From Geodermatophilaceae bacterium URHB0062 (GTDB lineage: Bacteria; Actinomycetota; Actinomycetes; Mycobacteriales; Geodermatophilaceae): a stretch of DNA of 64,000 nucleotides. Every line of letters begins with the position of its first letter. Position 1 is the first letter of the stretch. Below the pieces are notes generated by a model that saw nothing but the letters and a program-made list of their open reading frames with translations, ran no database searches and had not been told where the DNA came from. The translations under genes and the position numbers were made by a program. The stretch lies in the NCBI GenBank assembly GCA_000620185.1, contig KK211087.1, forward strand, positions 281,373-345,372, in the 5' to 3' direction. Of the stretch, positions 47,601-59,100 are shown one piece after another.

Positions 47601-49863
47601 GCAGCCGCTCAATCTGCCCGGTCTGAGGTTGCGGGCTGGTCAGGTCATCGCCGTCGAGGTACCTCAGTCGCTCACGCCACTGCTGCACCGCCTGGGACCA
47701 GGCGGTGACCGCACCGAGCGCGGCCCGCGTCTGCTCGAGTTGGTGGAGCAGGTGCACGTGCCGGTGCTGGTGTGCGGCGGCGACCTGCTCGGTGTGCTCG
47801 TCCTGGGCGGCCCGGTCGGTCGCGGCGTCCTGCTCGGCCGCGGCTGCGTCGAGGCCGGCCTGGTCCTCGTAGCGCCGCTGGGCGTCGTCGGCGGCGTCCG
47901 CCGCCTCTTCCGCGGCGTTCCGCTGCGCGGCCGCGAACGCGTCGGCCTGCTCGGCGGCGGTGTCGGCCGCGTTCTTGCGGGCCTGATGGCCGGGGATGTC
48001 GAGCCGCTGCCGGATCGCGCCGGCCTGCTGCTCGAGCCAGCTGGTCAGCAGTGCCGGGTTGACCCGGGCGTCGACGGGGTCCGCCTCGAACAGCCCGTCC
48101 GGGATGGCGGGAAAGTGCGGGGCGGTCTTCTTCCACGCGATCACCGCCTCCTCGAGGTGCCGCTCGGCCTGTTCGCGGTCGGCCGCGTGCCGGCCGAGAG
48201 CCGCGCCGCGCTGCTCGGCCTCGTCCTGGGCGGCCCGCTGCTGTTCGGCGGCCTCTACCGCGACCTGGTTGGCCGCACTCAGCTCTGCGAGCGCGCCGGT
48301 GACCTTCTCGATGTTCTGCTGCCGCATGTCGACCCACGCCAGTGGCGTGGCGGCCAGCTCGTCGACGGCCACGTCGGTCTCGGGGCTGCGGGGGTCGAGC
48401 TGGCCGGGCCGAGCCAGCTCGGTGGTGGCCGCCAGCAGATTCGTCAGCACGCTGTCGCCGTTCACCGCCGCCGCGGTCGAGCGCAGTTCCTGGCCGAGCT
48501 TCGCCATGCTCTGCTGTGCCTCGCTCGCCGCTCGGGTGGCCTGCTCCGCCCGGCCGCTCGCGGTGGTCGCGTCGGCGTCGGCCTCGCCGGCTCGCCGCTC
48601 GGCGGCGGCGGCAGCCTCGTCCATGTCCTGGGCGCGTTGCTCCCGGTGCGGCAGTTCAGCGCCGGCGTGGTCGCGCAGCGCGGTCTCGGCGGCGCTGAGC
48701 GCGCCGTCGAGCCGGGCGCGTTCGAGCTCCACCCGCTCGAGTGCCTGCTGGGCCTGTGCGGCGGTGTTCTCCGCGCGGGTGAGGTCTTCCTGCGCGGAAC
48801 GCTGTCGGCGCGTCTGGTTGTCGAACTCGGTGTTCGCCGAGCGCAGCGCGGCGGCGACGGTGAGCGCGACGGCACGTCGGTACAGCTCGTACACCCGGTC
48901 GGTGTCGCCGAGCTTCTTGGCCTGTTCCTTCGTGTCGGCGAGCTGGCCCTCCAGGCTGGCGATGCGCTGCATGGCCGCGGCGATCTCGCCCAGTTTGCCC
49001 CGGTCGAGTGCGGGGAGGGCGCCGTTGAGGACGTCCAGCATGTCCCTGGCGGAGATCTTCTCGGCGGTCCGGACGCTGCGCAGCGTGCGCAGCACGCTGA
49101 TGAGGGCGTCGTACTGCACCTCGTCGAGCGGGTCGAACAGCCGGATGCGGACGGCGTTGCGGTAGCTGCCCTCCGGGCTGATCGCGCTCAGGTGTGCGCC
49201 GGCCTTCGGCTTGAGCCGGTCCGAGTCGGTGAACATCTCCCCGCCGGTGGCGGCGAGCTGCTCGGCGAGGCCGTCGATGCCGACCGCATTGCGGTCGACC
49301 TGCAAGGTGAGCTGCTCGCCGACGCGGCCGGGAGTGAGGAAGTAGGCGCGCAGCAGCGTTTGGCTCGACGAGCGCAGCCACAGACCGCTAGTCATGTACT
49401 CCGTGTGCCCGGTGACCGGGTCGGTGCGGCCGTACTCGAGCCACCACACCCCGGTCTTGTCGTCCCGGTCGCTGTTGTCGGTGTGCCGGTTCATGAGGGT
49501 GCCGGCGGCCCGGCCGGACACGCTCAACGCGGTCTGTGAGGTGTCGCCGTCGAGCAGGACCGTGACCAGCTGCGAGGCGGTGAGCGACTTGCCCGAGCCG
49601 TTGCGGCCCACGAAGGCTAGCCAGCCGTCGGCGAAGTGGAACTCCTCGTCGGCCCATTTCCAGCTGTTCAACACGCCGGCGCGGGTCGGCTGCCAGCGAC
49701 CGGCGGCACTGGGCAGCCCGTGCAGCACCAGCCCGCCGTCGGGTGTGGTGGTGCCGTGTGCGTCGGCACCGGCGTGGATGCCGTCGTCGTCCGGGTTCGC
49801 GCCGGTCACGTCGATGACCGGTCCGCGTTGCCGTGGCGGCTGGGGGTGCTCCGGGTCAGTCAC
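44668..49863 (-). CDS. jetC: Wadjet SMC-like ATPase JetC (TIGR02680)
   Basis: A protein of 1731 aa. GTG 49863 has AAGGA eight bases upstream and gives a normal N-terminus; frames further upstream are noise. Residues 75-95 hold Walker A (FVGRNGSGKSLTASQLVTVL). The protein then has two very long coiled-coil arms around a hinge-like centre (RDRLEGALLVSGVLDAVV, about 880-960). The C-terminal head has NPLASFSTGEMRLATMLPLL (about 1605) and RLLFIDEVNAAFDPQNVRK (Walker B, about 1638). The SMC motor extrudes DNA loops and discriminates small circular plasmids. JetB lies 65 bp upstream and JetD overlaps the end. Confidence 0.9.
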   Translation of the reverse strand: MTDPEHPQPPRQRGPVIDVTGANPDDDGIHAGADAHGTTTPDGGLVLHGLPSAAGRWQPTRAGVLNSWKWADEEFHFADGWLAFVGRNGSGKSLTASQLVTVLLDGDTSQTALSVSGRAAGTLMNRHTDNSDRDDKTGVWWLEYGRTDPVTGHTEYMTSGLWLRSSSQTLLRAYFLTPGRVGEQLTLQVDRNAVGIDGLAEQLAATGGEMFTDSDRLKPKAGAHLSAISPEGSYRNAVRIRLFDPLDEVQYDALISVLRTLRSVRTAEKISARDMLDVLNGALPALDRGKLGEIAAAMQRIASLEGQLADTKEQAKKLGDTDRVYELYRRAVALTVAAALRSANTEFDNQTRRQRSAQEDLTRAENTAAQAQQALERVELERARLDGALSAAETALRDHAGAELPHREQRAQDMDEAAAAAERRAGEADADATTASGRAEQATRAASEAQQSMAKLGQELRSTAAAVNGDSVLTNLLAATTELARPGQLDPRSPETDVAVDELAATPLAWVDMRQQNIEKVTGALAELSAANQVAVEAAEQQRAAQDEAEQRGAALGRHAADREQAERHLEEAVIAWKKTAPHFPAIPDGLFEADPVDARVNPALLTSWLEQQAGAIRQRLDIPGHQARKNAADTAAEQADAFAAAQRNAAEEAADAADDAQRRYEDQAGLDAAAAEQDAATDRAAQDEHTEQVAAAHQHRHVHLLHQLEQTRAALGAVTAWSQAVQQWRERLRYLDGDDLTSPQPQTGQIERLLGELTAAVDQTRDATQNTRLLTLSDPAVMLAERSLQTLAEYDDEPLRTALAESSQRTISLLDRRIVEAERLVVQLQGDMDAVAADLEQARRAPAPPPAPVWRTRADGSPLWSLVDFVDGVADDARDRLEGALLVSGVLDAVVTPDGRARAGDTVLTGEHPVAGRSLADLLRAEQGTPVPPELVSALLRSVAVDGTTQLSVRTGVLTAAAPDGYQSRYIGTTARERARAERIATLEAHLATAAAERAAAEATLEERQADLAAAVDERQILPPATTWQQPRTVAQQAQLAARAADRQAAEQQLQADAALQEVQARVAAARQARDRFLGVLDGEVRTATALASQADKAAVAAERSATEKAELARQAGDLLEDALTAQALADQQREQFPSLTALHDARAAEDDATRELTAAQKLVQGALARVQGAHSRTKRALTALNKAVDLGDGRMLPAEPAALRSFAGRLGQLADQLHSWQRGADRALQLRGQSRTAQAAARELSERARRQAGEAATARADAVREQAMVAQLRQLHGAEYEQLRLAQRQAAAASADAKTRLERLRDEGHQAAIDAAKAQSTLEGIAPQREQAEQQRERCMQQMNRLVDESIATVGDGISVDEAGRPANLTAALTWGARMLAAEPRSNNRDELAKLLEARRTRLETDAKSVSSALTRFDRQVTLQTIPGTEWRRAVVAAPDALTGEDLHMTVVTLQQTGAQLESDLRDDVKVTLKTSMFTALRRDIATRRAAAQELVRQIRSTLRDVRTGVARVGVEVDWKIRNDPDAQRMIELVSALPSDETFEQMYEVLRQRLEDATGDTWEDRVAHTFDYRVWHEWDIKVTHASFGDGTTEVFRTLTARSNPLASFSTGEMRLATMLPLLAAAWSMYEAPGYRGPRLLFIDEVNAAFDPQNVRKLLALLRAWNFDVLSTAPEMSAMLKAESERVLIAQVTHTGSVRVSMPWLWAGSGRPVLVADRVGPGARTGTGSA

Positions 49864-49928
49864 GGGGGTCCTTGCTGGCGGGGACGGCGGTGCGCCGGCG
49901 GGTGGGCAGGGCGGGGGAGACGGAGCTG

Positions 49929-51428
49929 TCAGCCGTCGAACAGCGTCAGGGGCGTCCGTTCCGGGCCGTCCCCGCCCGGGGCGGCGGGCGACGCGTTGGC
50001 CGCCGCCGGGGGAGCGGCGGCCTTGATGCGGACCCGCCACGTGCGAACCGCCGGGGTGGGCTGCCAGCAGTTCCCGCCGACGGCATCGCCGTCGTCGAGG
50101 GATTCGCCGGAGGCGGGGAGGATGTCGAGCAGCAGCCCGGCGTTCACCAGTTCGGTCGCCGCAGCCCGGGCCAGCGCCGGCAGCCGCCGGTCGTATGCGG
50201 CGGCCCAGCGGGGCAGCTCGGACCGGACCTGCTCGAGAAGCGTGAGGATCTCCTCGATGGCGATTGGTCGTTCCCGCCCGTCGGCGGCTAGTTCACGGCT
50301 GCCGAGGTGCTCGAGTACGGCGAGGGCGGCCTGCCGTTCGCTGCGCCGGCCGTTGGGAAAGTCCATGGCGCTGCCCAGGCCGGACGGATCGCTGACCTGC
50401 CACCAGTCGCGGCGCACCGTGGCGGTGAGCCCGAGGGCATGCAGGACGTTGAGCGCGCGGTTGCGGCCGGTGGAGGTCTGCAGGTAGTCGTCGCGCGTCG
50501 GGTCGCTGCCCGGGTCATCAACGAGCCGTCGGACGGCCCGATACCGGCGTCGGTCGGTCTCGCGTCGGGCGGCGCGGGTGTCTGACGACGGACGCGCCAG
50601 CTCCGTACGGCGGTCCAGCATCTCGTCCGCGGCCGTGCCGCCGTCACGGTAGCCCGCCGGGAGAATGTCGGGCGGCGCGTCGTCGACGGGGTCGGGGTTG
50701 TCGACGGGGGAGGGGGTGAGTTCGTCGAGCAGTTCGGCTTCGTCCAGGAGCAGGTCCGCGGACAGCGCCTGCGCGTGCCGCTGTGGAGGCAGCTCGGACA
50801 GCTTGAGCAAGGACGGCGACAGCGAGGAGAACTTCGCCGCCAGCCGGTCCCGCGACGCGGCGACGACCAGGTCGCTGGTGTCGTCGCTCGCCGCGCGGTC
50901 AAGGTCCGTGTCGACGGTGATGGTGCCGTCGGCCTGCAGCAGGCGCAGGGCATCGACCAGACTCTGTCGGTTCTCGTGTGCTTCCCGCTTGCTCACGCCG
51001 TCCCCGGCAACGACGACGAACCGCGGCAGGAGCCCCTGCTCGCTGTCGGTCGCGCAGACCTGCGCGATCGACTGCAGCAGGTCGTTGAGCGTCATCCGCG
51101 GCCGTCGCCACAGCTGTTCGCAGACGAGCGCCGACAGGATCAGCACGCTCCGCGGGGCCAGCGCTGCCTCCCGGCCCTCTCGGCGCAGCCGCGGTCCGCG
51201 GTCACTGGGGACGTCCTGCCGGCGCTTGTGGAGCCGGACCATGTCCGCCGCCTCCAGCACCTCCAGCGTCCAGCCGAGCTCGGACGCGAAGAACCCCGTC
51301 AGCTCGACCCGGCCGCGGGTCGCGGTGCGGTACAGCTCCGGCGCCCGCTCGGCCAGCAGTCTGCCCTGCGCGACCAGCGCGCGGGCGCTGTCCATAAGGT
51401 CCGGGGGGAGCAGCGCATCCTGCCTCAC
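49929..51428 (-). CDS. jetB: Wadjet subunit JetB (TIGR02678, DUF2398)
   Basis: A protein of 499 aa. GTG 51428 overlaps the JetA stop (GTGA), with GGAG upstream. Winged-helix features include RGRVELTGFFASELGWTLE and VLEAADMVRLHKRRQDVPS. RSVLILSALVCEQLWRRPR, LNDLLQSIAQVCATD and RRYRAVRRLVDDPGSDPTR follow, and then YLQTSTGRNRALNVLHALG. This matches what I recall of the DUF2398/TIGR02678 family, always encoded with TIGR02677, 02679 and 02680. By analogy with kleisin-binding KITE proteins it would bridge JetA and the SMC heads. The Pro/Ala-rich tail is probably disordered. Confidence 0.85.
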   Translation of the reverse strand: MRQDALLPPDLMDSARALVAQGRLLAERAPELYRTATRGRVELTGFFASELGWTLEVLEAADMVRLHKRRQDVPSDRGPRLRREGREAALAPRSVLILSALVCEQLWRRPRMTLNDLLQSIAQVCATDSEQGLLPRFVVVAGDGVSKREAHENRQSLVDALRLLQADGTITVDTDLDRAASDDTSDLVVAASRDRLAAKFSSLSPSLLKLSELPPQRHAQALSADLLLDEAELLDELTPSPVDNPDPVDDAPPDILPAGYRDGGTAADEMLDRRTELARPSSDTRAARRETDRRRYRAVRRLVDDPGSDPTRDDYLQTSTGRNRALNVLHALGLTATVRRDWWQVSDPSGLGSAMDFPNGRRSERQAALAVLEHLGSRELAADGRERPIAIEEILTLLEQVRSELPRWAAAYDRRLPALARAAATELVNAGLLLDILPASGESLDDGDAVGGNCWQPTPAVRTWRVRIKAAAPPAAANASPAAPGGDGPERTPLTLFDG

Positions 51429-53005
51429 GCGACACTCCTCGACCCGGCGGCCGGCACCGGCGCCGCGTCGATGTCCGGCTGCGCCGAGCCGGCCGCGGCG
51501 ACCGTCACGCGCAGCTCTGGCCCGCCGAGGTCTCCTTCCGCGAGCGCCACCACGACCTGTCCGCCGCGGTCGAGGATCCGCACGGTGAGGAGGACCCCGG
51601 CCTCGTCGGCCTCGGCCTGCCCGATCCCGGTCGCCGGCTCGATGGTGTCCAATGCCAGCTGCAGCGCGTCGAACAGCACTGCGGCGGTCTCCGCATCGAG
51701 CCCGGCGAAGTGCTCGAGCCCCACCTCGCCGGGGGTGATGAGCGCCTGCGCGCACCGTTGCCGGTGCTCCGCCTGGGCGCGTGCGTCGGCCAGCGCCTGC
51801 GCCCGCTCGGCGGCGGCATCGGCGACCTTGTGCGGCCGGCCGCTGATCGGCCCGTGCCGCTCGTGCTCCCGCAGTGTCAGCTCGACGGTGAACGGCACCG
51901 ATCCAGCGGCGGCGGTGGTTGCGTACTCCACGTTCTCCAGCGCCGGTCCGGCCGCCACGTGCCAGGCCGGCCAGTCACCGAACGCGGCGGCATACACCCG
52001 CCGGGTCGCCTCGTCGTCGGCCTGCTGGTGCAGGGACTGCGCCAGCACGCGGAAGTCGACCGACAGGTCCGACCCACGCAGTCGGGCGTTGTAGCGCCGG
52101 TCGACGGCGTTCAACAGCGTGTTCACCGCCCCGTACGCCGACTCGATGAGCCGGTGCACGCTGCCCTGCGGCAGGAACCATGCCTCGAGGGCCGACAGCA
52201 ACGACACCCGATCGGTCACCCATTGCTGCTGTGCGGCTGGTTCGAGCAGCCCGGCGTGCACGACGGCGCACTGCACGATGTGCTGATGGCCGACCTGCCG
52301 CAGGTCGGCCAGCGCCGCGTCGACGCGGATCAAGGCCCGGTCGTATTCGCGGGCGAACTGCCGCAGCGCCTCGACGACCCGGTCCCGGTTGCCGTCGAAC
52401 ACGGCGTCGTTGGTGACGTCGGACTGCACGAGCTGACCGAGCGCGTCGTAGAAGTCGGCGGTGACCCGCTGTAGTTCGGCGATGCGCGTGCCGACGTTGC
52501 CCAGATCGGCGTCGAGCAAGCCGTGCTCGGCGGCGTCGGCGGTGTGCACCAGCAGCGTCCGCAGCGTCTGCTCGACGCTGTCGAGCAGACGGCTCGGCAG
52601 CTGTAGGGCCCGGTCGGCCGACGCGACGGCGGCGCGCACGGCGGTGACGATGTTGCGGCCGCGGCGGGTGAGCGTCCACGCCTCCTGCCGTTCGATGACG
52701 CCGTGGTAGTTGCGTACCGGAGCCGCGAAGTCGCGGAACGGCTCGGCGAACCCCCATCTCGCGAGCTGGTCGAGCACCGCCCGCAGGTCGACCTCGGACA
52801 GCGGGTCGTGGAACCCGACGGCCCGCAGCCGCTCCATGATCTCGGTGAGGGTCGACATCGGGCCGCGGGTGCTCAGTTCGTCGAGTGCGGCCAGCAGCGC
52901 CGAGTACCGCTCGCGGACCAGGTCCTCGGGCAGTGCGAAGGCCGTCCAGTCGCTGGCGACGACGTGCCGCCACCAGCGCCGCGGCTGGTCCGGTGCAGCG
53001 CTCAC
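51425..53005 (-). CDS. jetA: Wadjet subunit JetA (TIGR02677, DUF2397)
   Basis: A protein of 526 aa from GTG 53005. The N-terminal winged helix reads RERYSALLAALDELSTRGP, then LTEIMERLRAVGFHDPLSE and VDLRAVLDQLARWGF. The central helices are kleisin-like (LGNVGTRIAELQRVTADFY, then QFAREYDRALIRVDAALAD). The order JetA-B-C-D and the family set identify the operon as the second main type of Wadjet rather than the DUF3375 type. The gene begins 160 bp after the end of the giant ATPase gene, so it may have its own promoter or belong to one long transcript. Confidence 0.85.
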   Translation of the reverse strand: MSAAPDQPRRWWRHVVASDWTAFALPEDLVRERYSALLAALDELSTRGPMSTLTEIMERLRAVGFHDPLSEVDLRAVLDQLARWGFAEPFRDFAAPVRNYHGVIERQEAWTLTRRGRNIVTAVRAAVASADRALQLPSRLLDSVEQTLRTLLVHTADAAEHGLLDADLGNVGTRIAELQRVTADFYDALGQLVQSDVTNDAVFDGNRDRVVEALRQFAREYDRALIRVDAALADLRQVGHQHIVQCAVVHAGLLEPAAQQQWVTDRVSLLSALEAWFLPQGSVHRLIESAYGAVNTLLNAVDRRYNARLRGSDLSVDFRVLAQSLHQQADDEATRRVYAAAFGDWPAWHVAAGPALENVEYATTAAAGSVPFTVELTLREHERHGPISGRPHKVADAAAERAQALADARAQAEHRQRCAQALITPGEVGLEHFAGLDAETAAVLFDALQLALDTIEPATGIGQAEADEAGVLLTVRILDRGGQVVVALAEGDLGGPELRVTVAAAGSAQPDIDAAPVPAAGSRSVA

Positions 53006-53165
53006 CGGGACGATCCGGCAGGCCGACGCGAACCGCGGGCACGGTGACGGGTGATGGTCACGAGTGCCTCCTCGATGGGGCCGTTGTGGGCGCCGAGGAA
53101 TACGGCGGCCCGCGGATCATGCACGGCAGCACCGACAGAATCGCCGGGCACCGCCGGACCGTGGG

Positions 53166-56100
53166 TCAGGCGGTCGCCTCCTGGTTGGCCCAGGCCCGGG
53201 CGATCAGCGGCGCCAGGCGCAGTCGACCGTCGCGGTCCCGGTCGACGAGGGAGAACCACTCGGCGAGCGTCACGGCGCAGTCCAGGTCGGTGATGCCGTG
53301 CGTCATCGTCAACAGGGCGAGGTCGTCGTCGTCCGCGGGGTCGCCGTGGTCCACGAGCGCCCCGACGAGCCGGGTCAGCTCCTCGCTGACCCCGACCGCA
53401 CCGGTCGCCTCGAGGAACTGTGCGGGCCAGGAGGGCTGCTGCAGGCGCTGTTCGGCCTCCTCCAGCGCCGTCTGCGCGTTCGCCTTCAGCGTCCGCTGGG
53501 CCACCTGATCGACGAGCGACGGCCAGCCGCCGGTGACCTCCAACAGCCGCGGGGCCAGCTCCGGGCTGCCCAGTTCCTCGAGCTTAGGGCGGTCGCGCCA
53601 CTGCAGCGGCAGCGACCGGGCGCTGAACCGCTCCATCGGCACGACGTCGCTGTCCCGGAGCGCGTCCTTGCACAGGTACTGCTCGAGCCACTCGCCGTTC
53701 TCCGTGCCGGCGATCAGCACGGCTGCTCGATGGGCGTTGCGCTCCTCGGGGGTGTACTCGTCGCTCCGGGCGTTCTCCAGCGACTCCTGGCATTTGTCGG
53801 CGTCGGGGCGCTTCTTCCACAGCTCCGACACGACCGTCGTGCGGGTCTCGCCGGTGCCGCCGGTCTTGAGCAGCTTGCGGAAGGCACCGCCGTTGGGTGC
53901 GATGACGATCTCGCGCAGCGCCGGCTGCCGGCCGGTCAGCGCCTCCTCAACCTGGGGCAGCCCGAGTGCCGCCGACCCGATCAGCACGTGGGTGCGGTTG
54001 CCGACGCGGCCGGCGAGGGTGGCTAGCTGGTCGGTGGTCAGCGGCCCGGGCCGGCCCTTGTCGTCCAGGGCCGGCCGCATCAACCCGCGGGCTTGGTTCT
54101 CCGTGAGGCCCAGGTCGGCGACGGCCGCGAGGTTGAGTTCAATCTCGGCGCGCGAGCCCAGGCTCGGGAGCAGGGCGCTCGAGCGCAGCGATCGGCCGCC
54201 CCGTGCGTCTTGCGGGCCGACGACGCCCAGTCCCTCGAGTTCGTGGAGGAGCTCCAGGAACGAGGCCATCGACGTCTCGGCGAAGCCGTCCGGCCACTGC
54301 TGCCGGCAGTCGTCGTACAGCTCTCGGCCCGACAGCGGCGCGCCCTTGCCGTCGTAGGCGTGCAGCGCCAGCAGGTTCACGATCACCTGGAAGCGCTTGT
54401 CGAGCTCCAGCGTCATCGTGAACGCCCGCGAGATCTTGCTGCGCATGCTGGGGTCGTGCATGACGCGCTCGACCTGCGCCGCGGTGACGGTCCAGGGCGG
54501 CGGCGTGGTGACGTTGGGACGCTGCAGGTGCAGCTGCTCGAGCAGCCGGTGGGCGAACATCTGGATCAGGTACGGCTGGTAGTTGCAGTGCATCATGATC
54601 CGGCGCGCTTCGTTCGGCTCGATCGCGTAGCCCATCGCGTGCATCGGACCGGTCAGCAGGCGGTACGCGTCGGCCGGGTCGAGCGGACCGATGGCGAGCG
54701 CACCGGCGGGGCTGAAGGGAACGTTGCCGGTGCCGTGGAAGTGATTCACCGAGTGCAGACCGGCGAAGACGATCTTCAGCCGGTTGTTGCGCTCCTTGAG
54801 CTGGAACAACCGCGTGGTCTCGTGGAAGCTGACCTGGGCGTCGGCGTTGAGGAACCCGTCGACCTCGTCCAGCATGATCAGCAGCTGGCCGTGGGGGTGC
54901 TCCGCCAGCCAGTTCTCGATCATGCGCTCGACGCGGGCCTGCGAGTTGAGGCGGCTCATGCGGGGGCCGGCGGTGAACCCTTCGCGGTCGAGGGCCTCGG
55001 CGAGCTCGCCCCAGATCTCGCTGGCGGCGCCGAAGGCCTCGTCGCGCGGCAGCTGGAGCAGGACGACCGTGCGCTCGCCGGTGCCATCGTCGGCGGCCTG
55101 TTTGATGGTGCGCAGCAATGCGGACTTGCCGAGGTTGCGGCCGCCGTACAGCAGCGACTCGCCGGCCATCGCCTCGATCCGGCGCTTCTCCCGGTCGCGC
55201 CCGTGGAACATCTCGACCGGTACGTCCTCGCGCTTGATGTCGGAGAACGGGCTCGTGGTCGTGAAGGGCAGGGTGACGTTCATCAAGGTGGCGAACAGGC
55301 TGCCGCTGCGTTCCGCGCGCGCATGCAGCACGTACATGAGGGCGGCGTCGTCGAGCACGATGGTCGGCCGCATCGTCGGGTCGGCCCAGTCGCGAGCCAG
55401 CTCCATGCGCTGGGCGGGCGAGAGCGTGCCGAAGTAGCAGACGATCAGCGGGCTGTCGCTGCCGTCGCTGTCCCGCAGCGCAGACAGGGTGCGGGCGTCC
55501 GGTACGTCGTAGGCCAGTAGCAGCCGGTAGCGCCGGTTGGCCTGGCTGCCGAACGCCGGCACCATCGCCTTGCCGATGCGGGTCGCGTCGCGCAGCTCCA
55601 CGAACCGCCAACCCTTGCCGTGCGTGCCCGGTGTGTCGAGGGTCAGCAGCGACGACGACGGGGCCTGCAGTCCGACGGCGACGAGCACGGGCACCAGCAG
55701 GTTGCGGGACGACTCGCGGTGCCAGCCGATGCCGCCCGGGCGCATCTGGCTGCCGACGTCGCGCCACTGGGCGAGCAGGTCGGCGATCGCGCCAGCGCGG
55801 TCGGGATCCGCGGCGAAGTCGAGCCCGGCCACGGTGCCGTGGCCGCGGATCTCGTCCAGGACCCGGTTGGTGATGCCGTCCGGCAGGCCGGCGGGGACGT
55901 GCGGAAAGAACGCGACCAGATCGGCCGGGCTGCCGTACACCGGCAGGCGCTTGTTCAGCTGCCGGTTGGTGATCTCGTCATCGACCGCGACGTAGTCGCC
56001 GGCGGCGATCTGTTGGCGAAGCCGCTCCCGGTCCGCGTCGCTGATCGCGACAGGATCGAGCCCCTCCAGTCGCTCCAGCAAGCTGCTGCAGGTGGCGTCG

Positions 56101-59100
56101 CGCAGCTGCCCGGCCGTCTGCTCCAGGGCGCGCAGCTCGTCGCGGACCCGGCGGAGGTCGACGTCGGGTGTGTCGAGCAGAATCTCGAGCTCGCCGAGGC
56201 TGGCGTCGACGGTGTCCTGGACCGACTGGTCCTCACCGCGGCGGGCCTGAACGAGCAGCATGCGGAGCGCTCCGGCTTCGGTCTTGAGCTGCTGCAGCCG
56301 TCGTGGACGGGCTTCGTGGACCAGGGCGACGTGGCCCCCGCGCACCGTGCCCGACGCCGTTTCCGCACCGGCCGCCGGGGGCTGCCCGGCGGGGAGATCG
56401 GCGGTCCCCGCGTTGGCGGTGACGTGGTCGACGGGTGCGGACCGGTCGAGCTCTTGGGCGCAGCGCAGCGCGGCGTCGTAGTCGTCGTTGTCCAGGTGTC
56501 GTCGCAGCGCAGGTTCCCAGCTGTCTTCCGCGGCGGCGTTCATCAGGGCGGCGAGCCGGTCGGCCGGAGGCATGTCGGGAAGCGCCACGACGCCGCGTTC
56601 GACGTCGAGGGTGGCGCCGACGAGCTTGAGCAGCTCCATGTGCAGGACATGCAGGACGCTCGGTTCCACCTCGGGCGGCCCCGACTGTCCGAGCACGATC
56701 GCGTCGACGTCGACCAGAAGCGCGGCGGCGGCGGCGGACTGTCCCCGGCCGAGCGGCCCGGTGGCGGCGTGCGCGTCGAGCTCGGCGTGCAGGTCGGCGT
56801 GGTGCTGGGTGATGTGCTCGTGGAGGGCGAGGAGCCGTCCGTGGCCCCAGTCGCGGCTGTCGTCGGCGATGCGCGCATTCGCCCGAGCGACGGCTGAGGC
56901 CCAGCGGGCGACGGTGTCGCGGTCGGTCAGCAGGATCTCGGTGATCTCGTCGATCCGCTCGGCGGGCAGCGCCTTGCCTCCCTGCCGGAGCTTCTGATCC
57001 TCGGCGAGCACGTGGCCATGGATCTGACCGCGGGTGAGGTCCACGGTCACCTTCTGGGCGGCGGCCAGCCCGCTCACGTCGTTGCGGGCGGCGACCGCGA
57101 GCGCCGCCCCGAGGTCGGTGTTCGGCGCGCGCAGCCGGGAGAGCAACGTCTGCGCTCGGTGCTCGCGGAGCTTCGGCTGCGAACTCAGCCGGCGCTGCGC
57201 GACCGTCGCCGCCTCGGTGGTCGCGTGTTCGAGCGCGGACGGGTCGGCAGTCTCGTGGATGCCGGTGTCGGTCAGGGCGCCGCTGCTGACGGCCTCGCTG
57301 GTGAGCCGGGCGAGGCGCGCCCAGGCGGTCGGCAGGTGCTGGAGAAGGTCGTGGAGCAGCTGGGCCAGGTGCGTGTCGCCGGTGACCAGGGCCGCCTTGA
57401 CGAGGGCGGCGGCGGCGAGCAGCTCGCTGCCGTCGCTGGTGAGCACGTCGTTGTCTGCGAGCTCGCTGTTCTCGACGAACTCCAGCGCGCACGGCCCGCT
57501 TTTCGTCCGCAACCGCCCGGCCAGCGCGGCGAGCATGATGACGAAGGAGCCGTTGTCGTGTTCGGCGTCTTCGAGCAGGTGATAGGCGAGCCCGAGGCGG
57601 CCCTTCTGGAGCAGTTCGCCGACCACGCGCAGCACGTCGTCGTGCGCGTCGCGGACCGGCACCGCGGACGAGTCGGTGGTCGTGGTCGTCGGCGGCGCGT
57701 CGGCGGTGCGCTCCGCAGCCGAGGCCCTGGTAGCGGCGCCGGCCGGGCCGGTGGCCGGTGAGCCTGCCGGGGCGTCGGTGGAGAGGCTGGCCGCGACGCG
57801 GCCACCACGGGCGGTCGTTGCCAGGGCGTCCCGTCGCGGAGCGGTGGATCCGGCGGCGGCCACCGGCGGCTCGAGCTTGTGCCGTGCGGTGGGCGCGACG
57901 TGGGGCGCCGCCGGCGCCGGCGCGCTCGATGCCTGCGCGCTCTCCGGGGCACCCGCCGAAGTGCCGGCGCCGGCCCCGGAGGCCGTCGGCTCGGTGCTCA
58001 CCGAGGTCCCGGCGGGCGGTGCCGGACTTGGCGCCGCAGGCGCGTCGTCGGAGGCCCGGGGGGTTGCCGCGACGTTCGCGCCGGGCCCGGGCGCGGCGTG
58101 CGGGTTGTCGGTGGCCGGAGCGGTCGGGGCGACGGTCGCGGCGGGGGCGGGCTCGTCGGTGGGGACTGCGGCGGCGCCGCCGAGAGTCAGCTTGCCCCGG
58201 TTGGCGGCAGTGATCACCTTGCGAAGGTCTCCGGGCAGCGCCGCGAGCAGCTGCTGCGCCCGCTCGAACAGGTCATCGTCGTCGGCGAGCGGGCTGCCCG
58301 CTTCGACGATGAGCGCGTGCAGTCCGCTCAACGCCTCGGCGAGGTCGCGGTCCTGCTGTCCGGTGGGGGGCCACCTGTCCAGCAGCCCGTTGACGGTGGC
58401 GCGCAGCGCCGACAGCGACTCCTCAAGTCCGCCCGTGGTGGACGAGGCGGCGGCCAGATCGAGCATCAACGTGCGGCTGCTGTCGGCCCGCTCGAGCAGG
58501 ACCAGCAGTTCGGCGGCGGTCTCGGTGCCGTTGCTTGTGAGTACGGCCGCTGCCTCGTCGTGGAGGACCTGCAGGTGCGTGACACCGTCCTGAAGCGTGG
58601 CCAGGTCGGCTCCGTCGGGTCGCGTTCCGGTGGTGAGCGCGTGAGCGAGTCGTTCATGAGCGGCGCGCGCGCTCGTGAGGGCTGTCGGCAGCTGCTCGAG
58701 TCGGGTCCGCAGGCCGGTGCGGTCGCCGGGGCTCGTGGTGGCCGTGATGTCCGCAGGTGGAGCGCCGGGCGCACGCTGGGTGGTAGCCACCTGCGGTTGC
58801 GCGGGCGTGCTGCTGGCGCTCTGGGCGCTATCGGTGTGACCGGCACGCTTGAGGGCCGGCTGCGGGGCCACGCGCTCGCCGGCCACGTCGGCGACCCGTC
58901 TGTCCGGCCCGGTCGTTTCCTCGGACGAGTGGTCAACGCGCGCGGCGGCCTCGGCGGTGTCGGTGCCGGGTGTCTGGCAGTCGTGGATGGGCGTTTGCTG
59001 GTTCGGGTCGACGAGACCGGTGCGCTCCGTGGCCCAGCTCTCGAAAGAGGCCCATCCCTCGTCGCTGATCTGCTCGGCGAACTGGGCGAGCAGATCGTGC